Assembly: GCA_002007465.1 (NCBI GenBank)
Contig: LNAC01000861.1
Location: 396,458 to 460,457 of the forward strand
Source: Ailurus styani
Lineage: Eukaryota > Chordata > Mammalia > Carnivora > Ailuridae
DNA: 64,000 nt
Direction of reading: 5' to 3'
Every line of letters starts with the position of its first letter. Positions within the stretch are counted from its first letter, which is position 1. Positions 46,367 to 58,197 of the stretch are shown in pieces. The notes under the pieces were generated by a model. That model worked only from the letters and a program-made list of their open reading frames with translations, was not told the origin of the DNA and did no database searches. The translations under genes and the position numbers were made by a program.

Positions 46367-46525
46367 GCATCTGCCTTCGGCTCAGATCATGATCCTGGGG
46401 TCCTGGGATTGAGCCCCGAGTTGGGCTCCCCACTCATCAGGGACTCTGCTTCTCCCTCTCCCTCCATCTCTCCCCCCTTCTTGTGCTCTCTCTCTCTCAA
46501 ATAAATAAATAAATATTCTTTAAAA
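46367..46525 (+). mobile_element. 5'-truncated CAN-SINE
   Basis: It starts inside the core (CATCTGCCTTCGGCTCAG), lacks the GGCGCCTGGGTGGC head, and ends CAAATAAATAAATAAATATT plus A-rich sequence. The A box is absent. Confidence 0.87.
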
Positions 46526-47445
46526 AATCCCACAGATATTTATAAAATGAAGTCTAAAAAGTCTTAAGGTATGATTTTATGTTACCCTCCAATTCCTTCT
46601 CCTTGGGGGCTGGTTAGACAGGTATGATGAACAGAAGTCTCCTTCCTGACTGGTTCTCTCTTAGTGGTCTGGGGAGTCTGTTCTAGTTTGTTCTAGTTTG
46701 GGATTATGTAGTGAGCTTCCCATTGCCTGTGTTTCCATCCCATGCAGACTTTAAGGGAATGCATGCTTCCCTGTTCTTACAAGTCACAAAAACATTCTCA
46801 GACTCTCTAAATTCTATTGTTCAAATTTTAAAAAGAAAGCCATTAACAGTTCGTAAGTTTTCTTTCTTTTGAAGCTTCTCTGAAGAATGCTTATTTAGCC
46901 ATTCTCTGCACGTGACTTCTCTCCTTTCTCTTTTCTGTCCATCTGTCTGTCTCTCTCTCTGACTTTACTACTCTGTCTTTGCCTGTGCTCCTCTAGAGTG
47001 GTGGGAGTACTTTGGTGACCCTTGTTTTTTGACAGTCAGGGAAGAATCTCCAACCAGAACAGAATCTAGAAAAGGCTTCTTAGTGTGTGAAAAATTGTTT
47101 ATTGATTATTTATGTCATAATCTACTACATAAAAGCCCACAGAGGTAGAACTTGTTTGTGGAGCCTTGGTAGTAGCTCCTACTTCACAGTCCCCTTCAAG
47201 CAGCCCTATGAAGGGAAAGTGGACAGATCCATGTGCTCAGATAACAAAGGTGACCCAGTCTTTTGGCTCATCACAAAGGAAAGAAGGCAAAGGCAAAGAA
47301 CTCTAACGATAGGTAAAGATGAACACCAAGGGGGTTGTGAATATGGCACAATTTCACAATTTTTCAGCTTGGAAAACAACTAGACATTTCTCTTTCTTGC
47401 AAGGCATCTGGAATTTTTAATATTCCTGTACACTGATTAAAAATT
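46526..47445. other. No gene or recognised repeat
   Basis: A C/T-rich patch lies at 46915-46985. The 98-codon frame at 47087-47383 has no protein-family motif. Confidence 0.4.
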
Positions 47446-47460
47446 GCCATGGTCATATCT

Positions 47461-47659
47461 TTTTTTTTTTAAGATTTTATTTATTTGACAGAGAGAGAGC
47501 AATCAAAGGTAGGCAGAGAGGCAGGCAGAGAGAGAGAGAGGAGGAAGCAGGCTCCCCGCTGAGCAGAAAGCCTGATGCGGGGCTCGATCCCAGGACCTTG
47601 AGATCATGACCTGAGCTGAAAGCAGAGGCTTTAACCCACTGAACAACCCAGGCACCCCA
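47461..47659 (-). mobile_element. Young CAN-SINE, antisense, perfect 15-bp target duplication
   Basis: The poly(T)/AAGATTTTATTTATTTGACA tail and 'TTTAACCCACTGAACAACCC' plus AGGCACCCC head mark the mustelid type. GCCATGGTCATATCT is repeated exactly at 47446-47460 and 47660-47674. Confidence 0.95.
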
Positions 47660-47674
47660 GCCATGGTCATATCT

Positions 47675-48630
47675 AATTTGATTATCTAACCACATTTCTT
47701 ACCATGCTCTTAAATCTCTTCTACTTGGAGTAATTCTCATTCTGTCTTAACACCCAGTGAAATATCTTATATTTAGGCATTTTGTAAATTTTTAAAAATT
47801 TTAATTGAATCATAACTGTAGCTACAGCTGTTCAATTTATATTCTCCCTTTCTCTTGACCCTCCCCCACAACCGTATAAACCATCCCCGTCTTCACCATG
47901 TTACCGTTTCCTTAACCAATGGAATGTTCCCAAGATCTGATGATCAATCTGGCACGTCATTCAAAATATACTTGCACACTTTATTAAACTCTCATCAACT
48001 ACAGTGATCATCTCCTCCATTATATATCAGTCCGTAAGTAAACTTAAGTATATGTGCGCATCATCTCTTCATTATTTGGTTCCTAAGTGATTCTAAATCA
48101 TTAAGTTCCTTTCGAGAAGGTATTATGCTTTGTGCCTCTTTAACATTCCTCATAGCACATAGGATCCAAAGCTAGGCATGGCATTTTAATGAATACTGTC
48201 ATATATTGAATACACTTAACATAAACTTCAGTTAGGAAAAGAGAGCCGGGCAACAGGAGAAATTGTGTTTTCACAGAAATCATAAGTAGTTGCAGCTGTG
48301 CTGGTACCATATGCGGCAAACACATGTAGGGAACGCAATGAAGGTGTGTTGCCTGTTAATCCCTGAATGTCATACCTCACCTTCTGAGGCTCTGCTTCCC
48401 ACATTTTTTATAAGACATGGGGACAGAGCTTGTCTTCCTTCCCTTTAGAAAGAAGCTCGGGCTACTCTTGTTTCTCTAGATTCCTCCCTTAAAAGTTAGA
48501 TTTGAAAAATGTTTCCTCGTGGCTGTCTCCTCAATATATCATATATTCACATTTCTATTGAAAATTTCATCTCTCTGCTTTAAAAGCAGAGAGAGTAAAG
48601 AAGACTGTAATAAATATACTATCTATAGCG

Positions 48631-48633
<3 letters not shown>
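47675..48633. other. No gene or recognised repeat
   Basis: AT-rich and featureless by eye. A short palindromic segment CTGCTTTAAAAGCAG lies near 48576-48590. Confidence 0.4.

Positions 48634-48670
<37 letters not shown>
48634..48670. repeat. Isolated (T)37 homopolymer
   Basis: Thirty-seven consecutive T residues with no SINE or LINE body attached on either side. It is either an orphan tail or a replication-slippage tract. Its length in the assembly may not be reliable. Confidence 0.9.
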
Positions 48671-48673
<3 letters not shown>

Positions 48674-49474
48674 CTCACAAATGTCTTAGGTCCTTTTTCA
48701 TGATCTCTTGTTCCTGGTTTTCCAGGTTAGGTGGCATGTGAAAGCTACATGCACTGCTGTACTTCTAAGGGAGGAGCTCATCAAATCATTCTCTCCCTAA
48801 CCTCTGTCTCAAACATCTGAAGGCTTTAACCCTCTAGATTTTCATACACGTTCCTAAACAAAGGCCCTTTTCCTAATGGATAGGGCTCAAAGTATGGATA
48901 CTATTCCCCTTCAAAACTCTGCTTGTCTTCAGTGGACAGTCTGGGCATTTGAGAATGTTCCGATAAGTAGATTCTGACTTTGTTAATGTCCTGGCAGATA
49001 GAGGAATGCTTGCTTTATTGTGTGTGGTTCCTGTGTGCTCATCACCCTCAGCCCCTGACCTACCACTTCTCAACCAAAGATTCATTTCTTCTCTGAACCA
49101 TGTGGTACATTACTTCAATCATTCTTGCTGTCAGCATGATCAAATTCATGTTTCCTTATCCTTTTATTGCATTTGCCCTACCAACCCCACTCTGGGGCCA
49201 ACCTATCCATCTACCTTCTCTGTTCCTACACAATGGGCTATGATTCAGGAAGAAAGAAATAACACTGTTGCACAGATCCAAGTCCCTGTATTTTATGATC
49301 TAACCTATGGCTCCACCCTTAGCTAGGTTCTCAGCTATATTTGAAAATCTTACTGTGTATCTTTGAATAGGTTCCTCTCCCATTTCTTATAGGGGTTACT
49401 CAAAACCATTTTGTATTTCACCAAATCTGTCTCCTTTCCTTCCAATCCTACCTCACCAACAATTTAAATGTTTT
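48671..49474. other. No gene or recognised repeat
   Basis: The 106-codon frame at 49006-49326 shows no family motif. No RNA gene or exon is seen. Confidence 0.4.
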
Positions 49475-49570
49475 TGTAAGGAATAAGGATGAAATCATAT
49501 ATAAAGAATTTAGCATGGTGCTGAACACAGAGCAAATATTTAATAAAGGTAAACCATCATTCTTATTAAA
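49475..49570 (+). mobile_element. MIR SINE 3' fragment
   Basis: 'AATTTAGCATGGTGCTGAAC', 'ACAGAGCAAATATTTAATAA' and TCATTCTTATTA match the MIR end ('cacttagcacagtgcctggcacatagtaag... caataaatg'). Confidence 0.65.
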
Positions 49571-49904
49571 TAATCAGAAAATGTAGAAAGTAGGAAACAA
49601 AATCACACAAACATCCACCTCCTCGAGTTACTTACTATTCAGCAGTTACAGTTTTCACAGACACAATAATGTAGATGAATGTTATTTCCTCAAAAACATA
49701 AATATTAATTTCTCAATTGCTTATCTAAAGTGAAACATAAAGTTTACTAAAAACATTAAGGGGCAGTGTTACTAATATATTTTAATTTCATGTTTCTCAA
49801 TAAGGTTAAGCTTTACACCTGTTGGTAAAACTCAATAAAATATTATAAAAATCAAAATATGGAAAAGATGCTATTTTTCTGACTTTCTGTTATAAAAGAA
49901 TGTA
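49571..49904. other. No recognised feature
   Basis: AT-rich spacer before the old LINE-like repeat. Confidence 0.35.
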
Positions 49905-50810
49905 AATGTGGAAAAAAGTTGAAAGAATAGTCCAATAAACACCCATATACCCACCAAGTACACTCAACAAATATTAATATTTTACACTACAGAACAGTAC
50001 TTTGTGTGTTTGCAGCTTTTGAAGTCATTTGCAGATATGACACCTCTAAATATTTCAGCATGCAACTCCTAAAAATAAGTGTGTTTTCACACATAGTCAT
50101 TATTCCATTATCACACCAAAGAAAGTTAATAATTCCCTTATATCAGCTAATATATAGTCCTTATTCAATTTTCCCTAATTTTCCCAAACATGTCTTCTAT
50201 AGCTGTTTTTGTTTCTTTGTTTGAACAAGATCCAGTCAAGGTCTCTGTATTGCATTTTTATTGCTGTATCTCTTTGGCCATTTTTTTTCTATAATAGTCC
50301 TCCATTTTTTTCCCTCCTAACATTGGTTGGTATCACATTCCTTTTTAGTCTAATTGTTTACTGACGGTGGTATTTAACCTGTTTCTACAACCCCTTAATA
50401 CCCTATCCTGTACATTGGAAGTTAGTGCTAAAAGCTTAGATTCAAGTTAAACTTTTTTTTTTTTTTGCAAGAAACCTCCACAGGTGATGCTGGGTACTTC
50501 ATATTATACTGCATTAGAAGGCACATGGTATCGAGTTGTCCAAGTATAATGCTCAGTTATGGTGATGAAAGTCAGGTCTTTTTAACGTGAGGTCAATTTT
50601 TATTCATTTTCATTCAGCAAATAATCTATGGGGTAATTCTCTCATATATTGGTAACATGCAGGGTGTTTTCCAACAATCTTTGAATCCAAAGTTTTAGCA
50701 TTCTTGCTTGAATCGATTATTTCACTGGAGGCTGCAAATTAGTGATTTTTTTTCCTATTCTTATTCCTTCTACATTTGTGGTCTAACATTCTTCTATCTA
50801 AAACAGCTTT
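49905..50810. mobile_element. Old LINE-like repeat (same family as 38003-41700)
   Basis: 'AATAAACACCCATATACCCA', 'TAAATATTTCAGCATGCAAC', 'ATTCCATTATCACACCAAAG', 'AGATCCAGTCAAGGTCTCTG', 'CACTGGAGGCTGCAAATTAG' and 'TTCCTTCTACATTTGTGG' form a continuous copy. It is probably the 3' region of an L1M-type LINE, though the family assignment is tentative. Confidence 0.6.
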
Positions 50811-51187
50811 TCTTAACCAACTGGATAGTTCCTAAATAGACAGCCTCTATGCTTAAATCTTTCTCTTTTATTGCCAAATTCAAAAATAAGTTTGTGCTGT
50901 GATAATTATATCTGCTGGTGGTATACAAGTTTGCTTGGCATACTGATTTTCTCTCTTCTCCCTTTTTAAAAATGTCACTAATTCATTTATCTATTTTATT
51001 TAATGTTTTATAATTAGTTACAGTCCCAGAATTGACCAATGAGAGTTTATCCAAGCTGGATCCTATGCTGTTTGAACATGGTCTCCCTAATCTTTGAGAA
51101 CTTTGTTGCTTTCTGGCCCAATATGTTTTTCCTTGTCCTTTCTCTGCCCCAGAACTGAAATTATTCAACAAGGAACTGAAACAACAG
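50811..51187. other. No recognised feature
   Basis: May be part of the neighbouring LINE remnants, but nothing specific is readable. Confidence 0.35.
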
Positions 51188-51350
51188 CTGGTAATATGGG
51201 AGAAAATATTTGAAAATTATGTATCTGAAAGGGGGCTGGTATCCAGAGCACAAAAAGAGCACTTACAACTCAGAGATAAAAGAAAAAATAACTCACTTAA
51301 AACTTGAAAGAGGATTTGAACAAAGGTACCTACAAAGAAGATATATGGAT
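51188..51350 (+). mobile_element. LINE-1 ORF2 fragment, sense
   Basis: 'GGGAGAAAATATTTGAAAAT', 'TATGTATCTGAAAGGGGGCT' and 'GGTATCCAGAGCACAAAAAG', then 'AAGAAGATATATGG', correspond to the late ORF2 region of old L1 elements. The frame is broken. Confidence 0.8.
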
Positions 51351-51365
51351 TGAGGGAAAGCAGTC

Positions 51366-52588
51366 AATCTTTAAATATGAAGTGAGCTGGGGTTGGTGTT
51401 ATGTTTTTAGTTTTGGTAGATGCCCTTTATCACATAGAGGAATTTCCTTCTGTATGTCCTGTGTTGAGTGTTTTTATCATTTAAGAGTGTTGGATTTGTC
51501 AATAATGGAGTCATCTGTCTCTATTGATTACATGAGTTTTGTTTTTCATTTTTTTAATTTGGTGTATTATGTTGCTTGACTTTCAGATTTTCAGATATTA
51601 AACTTATATTTTTGGGATAAATCCTATTTTTTATGGTATATAATCTTTTTTATATGTTGCTAGATTCAATTTGCTCCTATTTTGTTGAGGATTTTTGCTC
51701 TTTCTTTACAAGGGATATTAGTCTATGTATTGTTTTGTTTTTCTTGTGATGTCTTTTGGTTTTAGGTTATTCCTGGCCCCTTACAATGAGTTGGGAAGTA
51801 TTCCCCACTCTTTTACTTTTGGAAAGGTTTGTGAAACATTGGTACTCATTCTTCTTTGGAAATTATGTAGAATTAATTACTGAAGTCATTTGGACCTGAG
51901 TGTTTCTTATGCTGACTTATTAAGATTAATCCTTCAATCCCTTTACTCATTACAGGTCAATTCAATTTTTTAATTTTTCTTGAGTCAATTTTTGTACTTT
52001 CTGTCTTCCTAGGAATTAGTCTGTTTTATTAGGTTATTAAATATGCTGACATTAAATTATTCATGAAATTCCATATTTATTTCTGTAAGATCATTAATGA
52101 TATTCTCATTCTCCATTCTGGTAATTTGAGTTCTGTCTGTCTGTCTCTGTCTTTCTCTCTTCTCTCACTTTTGAGGATGGGTGTCAGTTTAGCTAAGAAA
52201 TTGTCAGTTTTGTTGATCTTATTAAAGAATCAACTTTTGGTTTTGTTGATTTTCTCTATAGTTTTTTTAATCACTATTTCATTTATTTCACTCTAATTTT
52301 TCATGTTTCCTTCATTCTGATTGTTTTAATTTTCTCTCCCTTAATTAATTAAGGTAGAAGATTAGGTAATCGATTAGAGGTTTTTTCTTTTTTAATGTAG
52401 GTGTTTATAATTATAAATTTCCCTCTGAACACTACTTTATCTACTTTCCATAGGCTTTTGATTGCTGTGTTTTCATTCGTGATTTTCTCAAAGGATTTTC
52501 TAATTCCTTTGCAATTTCTTCTTTGATCCATTGGTTATTTAGCAGTGTGTGCTGTTAATGATTTCTAATTTAATTCTATTGTGTTTGG
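51366..52588 (-). mobile_element. LINE-1 ORF2 fragment, antisense
   Basis: 'CAGTTTTGTTGATCTTATTA', 'AAGAATCAACTTTTGGTTTT', 'GTTGATTTTCTCTATAG', 'ATTTCCCTCTGAACACTAC' and 'TTTGATCCATTGGTTATTTA' are the antisense mid-ORF2 (reverse transcriptase N-terminal) region. Many stops are present. It faces the sense fragment at 51188-51350. Confidence 0.85.
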
Positions 52589-52589
52589 T

Positions 52590-52945
52590 TGCCATGATCT
52601 GAATGTTTGTCCCCCTAAAATTAATGTTGAAATCCTAATGTCCAGTGTAATGGTATCAGTGTATGGGGCTTTGGGAGGTGGTTACATCATGAGAATGGAT
52701 CCCTCATGAATGAGATTATTGTCTTATAAAAGAGACTTCAGAGAGATCCCTATCCTCCTTCACCATAGGAGGACAGAGAGAAGACACCAGTCGTGAACCA
52801 GGAAGAGGGCCCTCATCAAACATGACCATGCTGGTGCTTAGATCTTAGACTTCTCAGCCTCCAGAACTGTGAGAAAAAAATTCCTGTTGTATTAAGCCAT
52901 CCAGTCTGTGGCATTTTGTTATGGCAGGCCAATTGGACTAAGACA
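52590..52945 (+). mobile_element. MLT1-type MaLR LTR, sense, near full length
   Basis: TGCCATGATCTGAATGTTTG starts it. 'GGGGCTTTGGGAGGTGGTTA', 'TTATAAAAGAGACTTCAGAG', 'AACCAGGAAGAGGGCCCTCA', 'AGCCTCCAGAACTGTGAGAA' and the end TTGGACTAAGACA follow in order. It is a solo LTR placed directly after an L1 fragment. Confidence 0.93.
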
Positions 52946-53211
52946 TTATGCTAGGTTAAATAAGCCACCTGTTGTTTATTATTGTTTCTTTTCCATTCTT
53001 CAACTCTATTCACAAACATGGTATCTATAAGAAGCTGGGAGAAGGGCCTGAGGGTCAGCAGGCTGAGGTACCTTCCCAAGTTCCTCTGGTCCCTTCCCTT
53101 GGGTGGGAGGGACAGATCACAGCTATGTGTCAGTCCTGGACAATCCCATCCCAAGTTTCCCCCCAAAAAAAAGACAGAAAGAAAAAGTTGCATGATCTTT
53201 TTTACATATTT

Positions 53212-53585
53212 AATCTAAAACACTCACAAACATAGAAGGAAGAGTGGGAGTGTGGTTACCAGGGGTGGGGAGATGGGGAAAATGGGGAGATATTGGTCAA
53301 AATGGTACAAAATTTCAGTTGTGTAGGATGAATAAGTTCTAAGAGATCTAATGTATATTATGGTGACTATAGTTAATGATGCTATATTTTGTACTGGAAA
53401 TTTGCCAAAAGTAGATCTCAGGTGCTCTCACCAAAAAAAAAAAAAAAGTAAGTGTGATGTTATGCATATGTTAATTAGCTTGACTATAGTCAAGACTATG
53501 TATATGTATATGTATATCAAAATGTCACACTGTACATCTTATATATATCCACTTTTAATTTTTTATAAATCCCACAAGAGTCATT
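53212..53585 (+). mobile_element. L1M-type LINE 3' UTR
   Basis: 'GTGGTTACCAGGGGTGGGGA', 'GATATTGGTCAAAATGGTAC', 'AATAAGTTCTAAGAGATCTA', 'TATGGTGACTATAGTTAATG', 'GTTAATTAGCTTGACTATAG' and 'GTACATCTTATATATATCC' are the known 3' end of old L1 (L1M) subfamilies. It ends in an internal A-run and a T-rich stretch. Confidence 0.88.
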
Positions 53586-53679
53586 GCATTCCAGAATAAA
53601 AGGGCTAAATGTCTTTATAATAATAACAATAATAGTAACAATAATGGTAACAAAACAATAGCTGTAAATCATGATATTC

Positions 53680-54075
53680 TCACCATATGCCAATCTCATT
53701 TAATACTTAAAAATTCTCTATAGAGTTGGTAATATTACTCACTTATTCATGATGAGAAAACTCAACCTCAAAGAAATTAAGAAACTTACCCAAACGGGTA
53801 CCTAGGCAGTGCAACATTCGACTCTTGGTTTTTGCTCAGGTCGTGATCTCAGTGTTGTGAGATTGAGCCCCATGTTGGACTTGGTGGTCAATGCAGGGTC
53901 TGCTTGAGATTCTCTCTTCCTCTCCTTTTGTTCCTCCCACTCGTGTTCTCCCTCTAGCTCTCTCCAAAATACATAAATAAATCTTAAAAAAAAAAACTTA
54001 ACCAAATTCATAGAGCTACTATGAACCACATTGAGATGTTAGCTTCAAATCCACTTCAACCTCCTTCTAAACTCT
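53680..54075 (-). mobile_element. MIR SINE, antisense, split by a CAN-SINE
   Basis: Left part: 'CCAATCTCATTTAATACTTA', 'TTCATGATGAGAAAACTCAA', 'CCTCAAAGAAATTAAGAAAC'. After the SINE: 'CTTAACCAAATTCATAGAGC' and 'TTCAAATCCACTTCAACC'. Joined across the insertion they give one antisense MIR. Confidence 0.8.
53795..53993 (+). mobile_element. Older CAN-SINE inside a MIR
   Basis: Diverged head CGGGTACCTAGGCAGTGCAA, core GCTCAGGTCGTGATCTCAG and tail ATAAATAAATCTTAAAA plus poly(A). Target duplication AAACTTACCCAAA (53782-53794) and AAACTTAACCAAA (53994-54006) has one mismatch. Confidence 0.88.
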
Positions 54076-54119
54076 GTTTTCTTTCCATAAAACTTCAATG
54101 ACCCTCCAATTATCCATGT

Positions 54120-54240
54120 GTATGTTTGCCCTGTTACCATCTCTGAGGTGTGCAGTCATCGTATTTGCAGGAGCTCAAAGCATGCGACTTGCACAGAGTA
54201 GATCTCAGTAAAATCTGTATCATTGAATTTGCCTATCTGA
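54120..54240 (+). mobile_element. L2 LINE 3' terminus, diverged
   Basis: 'GCAGGAGCTCAAAGCATGCG' and 'ACTTGCACAGAGTAGATCTC', then AGTAAAATCTGTATCATTGAA, resemble the terminal L2 sequence. Weak match. Confidence 0.4.
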
Positions 54241-54289
54241 ACATGAAGAAGGTTGGTGCAAAGATCAGAAGGCTTTGGCTAACTTATTT

Positions 54290-54420
54290 GTAATGTTGCT
54301 AATTCCAAATGTGTCCTTGCACAAGTCTTTTTTACATTCTGCACCTTTGTTTCATTCATTATTAGATGAATAATGAATATTCTTATCTTACTAGAATACA
54401 TATAGGATGAATGAAGCAAT
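54290..54420 (+). mobile_element. MIR SINE fragment, sense
   Basis: 'TGTCCTTGCACAAGTCTTTT', 'CTGCACCTTTGTTTCATTCA' and 'TTATTAGATGAATAATGAAT' fall in MIR order ('tgaccttgggcaagt ... cctcagtttcctcatctgtaaaat'). Confidence 0.6.
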
Positions 54421-57033
54421 GTGGACTTGGAATGGCCATTGGCTCTCTGGCCAGAGACTGTGGAGAAAATGTCGATTTAAATCATTTTATTTATTCCTTT
54501 TCCTCCATAGGGAGGTGTTGTGGGGATAAGTGTGTTGGCTGATATTTTAAACATATTTAAAAATGGCTCCAATAATATAAGTAAAGCAACTTAAGCATCT
54601 GGAAAGAAAAGTGCTATGTCCACCTGGGGGTGATAATGATGTTCATAGTGATGAGAAAAAATTTTAATAACAATAAATCTGAGTGAATTTCGCTCAACCT
54701 GCTTGTAGAAAATAGAAACTCAAGGACATAAAATTCCCCCAAAGGTTAGTTTTAGTGTCTAATTTTGCAAGTAGAATGTTCATGGCTTTCTTGATCCCAT
54801 ATTCTAGACAAAATATACATGCACTAATACCATGTCTTGCTCCTTGATCCAGAAAAATATTCATGCCAGTTGTGAGGATAAGAAGAAATTTAAATTAGCT
54901 CTTATGAAAGCATGTTCAGTTTCAGAAAAACCCCATCTTCCCAGTGCACATATACGTACTTACTTTTTCCTAGCAGAATGTGAATAGGGTAGTTTTAATA
55001 CATTAAATAAAGTCACACTGTGGTTTTTTTTTTCTTTTACAGTCATGCTTGATTGCATTCCACCTAAATAAGTACAATCCAGGCAGATGCTGTAAAACCA
55101 AAGTCCTGCAGTATAGTAGATTTTTATTCATGAACATACAAGTAGCTATCAGGACTAGAGTCTTTGAGTATCTTATAATAAAGACGTGAAGCAAAAGTAA
55201 GGATGGTCAAGAGCAGAATTATAGAAGACTGATGTTATGGAAGCCTTGTGAAAGGGCAATTAGTTCAGTGACCCAAAGCTGCAGGCAGGAAAATAGAAGG
55301 AATGAGCCCTCATCTTCAGTCATCTTGTCTTGAAGTATCATAGGAAGTATTTGCTAAGGAGACTTACCTACCAATACTGAAGTTTGCTAGCCTTTCCATG
55401 GGACCTGACCCTCTTCAATATCTATGAGTGGAAGTCTACATCATCACAAAGTCGTCCATGAGTTGTGAGATGCATAGTTCACTGAAATGCAAAGCAACAC
55501 CCCTTCTTGAAAGAGTTTCTTTTTCTATGAAGGAAGGAAGCTGTGAGTGGAATCTCCCTCCTTGAACAGAGCTTTGGTCTGATACACCTACAAATGGATA
55601 TGATGCATGGAGTTTTCTGCCAACTTTTGTGCTGGGGCCAGGGTGGGAATGGTGTTGGGGGTAACAGGTGTGATACTGTTGTTAGACTTTACCTAGAAAA
55701 TCTATAATCTGATACAGCCTTTTTTGGACTCAGATGAAATGTGCTCATCTTTTAGGAATTTGAAAGCCCAAGTAGGACCTAAAAACAACTCTGGGAAGGT
55801 CTTCACTTCTCCCTACTGTCTAGTCTCCTGTTAGGATTATCCAAATGGGCATTACCCACAGCACATGGCATCGTCTATGCGCATGGAGAAGGCTTGTGGT
55901 TTGCCCTGATGGTGACTAACAAGACCTTTTCCCCACTCGAAGCCCAATGTTTTCCTTCTTCTGGTCAGAGAGAAGCAAAAATCTCCACGGTGGTCTCCAA
56001 ACCTTTTTGATAATGTGCCCTACAATAAGATATTTGAACCAGATAGCCCTAATAGTTGTATGACTATTTTGTCTTACTTGTATACACTTACTACTCTATT
56101 ACTAGGATGTACATTATCAAGTCTGAAAATATAACATTTAAAGCATGAAGTAAAATGAAAAAGAATTTTTGATAATTTTAATAATTTAATAAATAGGACA
56201 AAACTATAGTATCTTATGAATATGTTGTCAGTGATTTTTAAAAACTGGCAGAAATGTGATCAAATGAAGTCAATATGATTAAATCATCTTTGTCTTTAAT
56301 TTTTAATATTGGTGATAAAAAGCTCATTCTAAAGTTAAAAGTGCCAACTCTTGACTTTTTCTGTCTCATGTTTTCTCTGCCTGTAATTTGCAGGAATTTC
56401 ACTAAACTACTTGTGATGACTGGTTTAGTGAAATCTGGGAAATGCAATCAATAAATCAACTTATCCAAATGTGCTTAAATTGTGCTAACTACAACAGCTC
56501 AGAACAAATGGTCTAGTGTAATTGCAGCCCTCAATTTTACCACATTCTCTTACTCAACCCCCTGACACCTGGTCTCCCTGCATGAGACATGAGAGGAGGG
56601 CACAGATATCATCTCATAAATTAAATATTTTGAAGGTTAATTTTGTTACTATGTTTAGGTGAAAATAAATACATATAAATAGAAGTTTTAATATTTTATC
56701 CCAGCCTCCCACATGATCATGATATACACCTAACATTTCTATATCCCACTTTAAAGGCCCTTACATGAACTTATTTAACAGAAGACATAAAGTCAATCTG
56801 ATTTCTCAATTTTTGACTCTGCTGATAAAAGCAGATAAGAACAATGAGTTTGAGTGAGGGGATGGGGCAGCATAGTGAAGGAGATGGGAAAGCTTCAGCT
56901 ACCTCCTAGAGGTTAACAGACAGGATAAACCGTTTTCTCAACATCCACAGCATAACACCCTCTTCCCTCTCCAGCCACTGTGCTTAAAAGAAAACAACTA
57001 AGCCATGTAATACCTTTCATGTTTCCTCCCCGA
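54421..57033. other. Long stretch with no gene and no clear repeat
   Basis: About 2.6 kb without a convincing transposon or exon. GTGGTCTCCAAACCTTTTTG at 55991-56010 resembles a hAT terminal repeat, but the opposite end was not found. AT-rich content around 56160-56240. Confidence 0.4.
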
Positions 57034-57147
57034 AAGAAAGAAAAAGAGAAAGAAAGAAAGAGAGAGAGAGAGAGATGGAGAAGGAGGGAGGGAGGGAGGG
57101 AGGGAGGAAGGAAGGAAGGAAGAAAGAAAGGAAGAAAGAAAGAAAAA
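57034..57147. repeat. Purine-only tract: (GAAA)n, (GA)n, (GGGA)n, (GGAA)n
   Basis: A nearly uninterrupted purine strand of about 110 bp with shifting unit composition. Such polypurine-polypyrimidine tracts can form intramolecular triplex DNA. Confidence 0.97.
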
Positions 57148-58197
57148 CTTTGAATGAGCCTCATCAGTAAAGAAAGGTCAAGTGAAACCACTAGGGCACA
57201 TGGTGTTCTGGGGAAACTTTTTTCCTCTCCACACTGAGCAGGATAAAGGACCCAGTCTTGACTGTCACACAGTGGTTTCTTAATTGAGTCTTCCATCTTC
57301 CCGGGACCAGATGAGAGAGTCACTTAAAAGGGGCTAAATTCAAAACCATGTGTGGTTTCAGAACGAATTGTCCAAGCCACCTAAAAGTGGAGTTCTTTAA
57401 AATCCTGCTGCTGTGTCTGCCACACAGGGCTCTTTCTGGCTCCAGCCAAAGAACTGCTGTGTTTAAAGTACAGATCCCTGTAATGAAGTGACATTTGAGA
57501 CTGTTCACAATGAGTTATATAGTCTCTCACATGAGAGGAGAGTATTCGCAATTGCATTTTATCAACTCTGTTACAGTCAGAAAACACCCTGTGAAGCATC
57601 CAGAAGCCTTCTGTCTGTGGAATCACAAGGTGAGGCAGAGCAGAGGCTGGTCCATTATAAGATGCCAGTGGAGGCCTCATCGTGGAAGGCAATTGGGGGC
57701 AAGTGTTACAAGAGTGGCGGGTAATAAAGCAAACGTGGAGAACTTGGGCCTATTGTTAAGTTGGAAGTTGGATGAACAAGGGGCTTTACTGAGACAGCCA
57801 AGGATCAGGGAGACCTGGGGTTGCCAGAGTACCCACAGCAAACAGAGATGGCAATATTTAGGGACAGAAGCTGAAAATCCAGAGCGGCATGGCCTTTCAC
57901 ATGCAAGGCTCTTTATCTTGAGATAAAGTCATATTAAATTTATATCTGGAAACACGAAATAATCAAGCTGAGGAACAATGCAACTAAATATAATAGCTTC
58001 ACTAAGTGCTTGGACTAACACACTAAGAGATTATTGGGTGATACAAATAACTGTCGTGGAAACTTATGTAAGTAGTAAAATGTAAAGTTCAAATCCACAC
58101 ACCAGTTACCACGTGAGGCAGAACGGCTATTTGGTAAGCATAAAAGAACACTGATACAGCACTCATAAAGCAGTCTTGTATTTCTGGCTTCATCAGG
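57148..58197. other. No gene or recognised repeat
   Basis: Two overlapping plus-strand frames (57488-57724 and 57495-57926) and minus-strand frames exist, but translations carry no family motif and no splice context is evident. Confidence 0.4.

Noticed and set aside
55991..56010. hAT terminal repeat-like GTGGTCTCCAAACCTTTTTG
   Set aside because: The matching opposite end was not found, so no element is called.
57495..57926. 143-codon open frame, overlapping another frame on the same strand
   Set aside because: Two overlapping frames plus minus-strand frames over the same DNA, and no protein-family signature.
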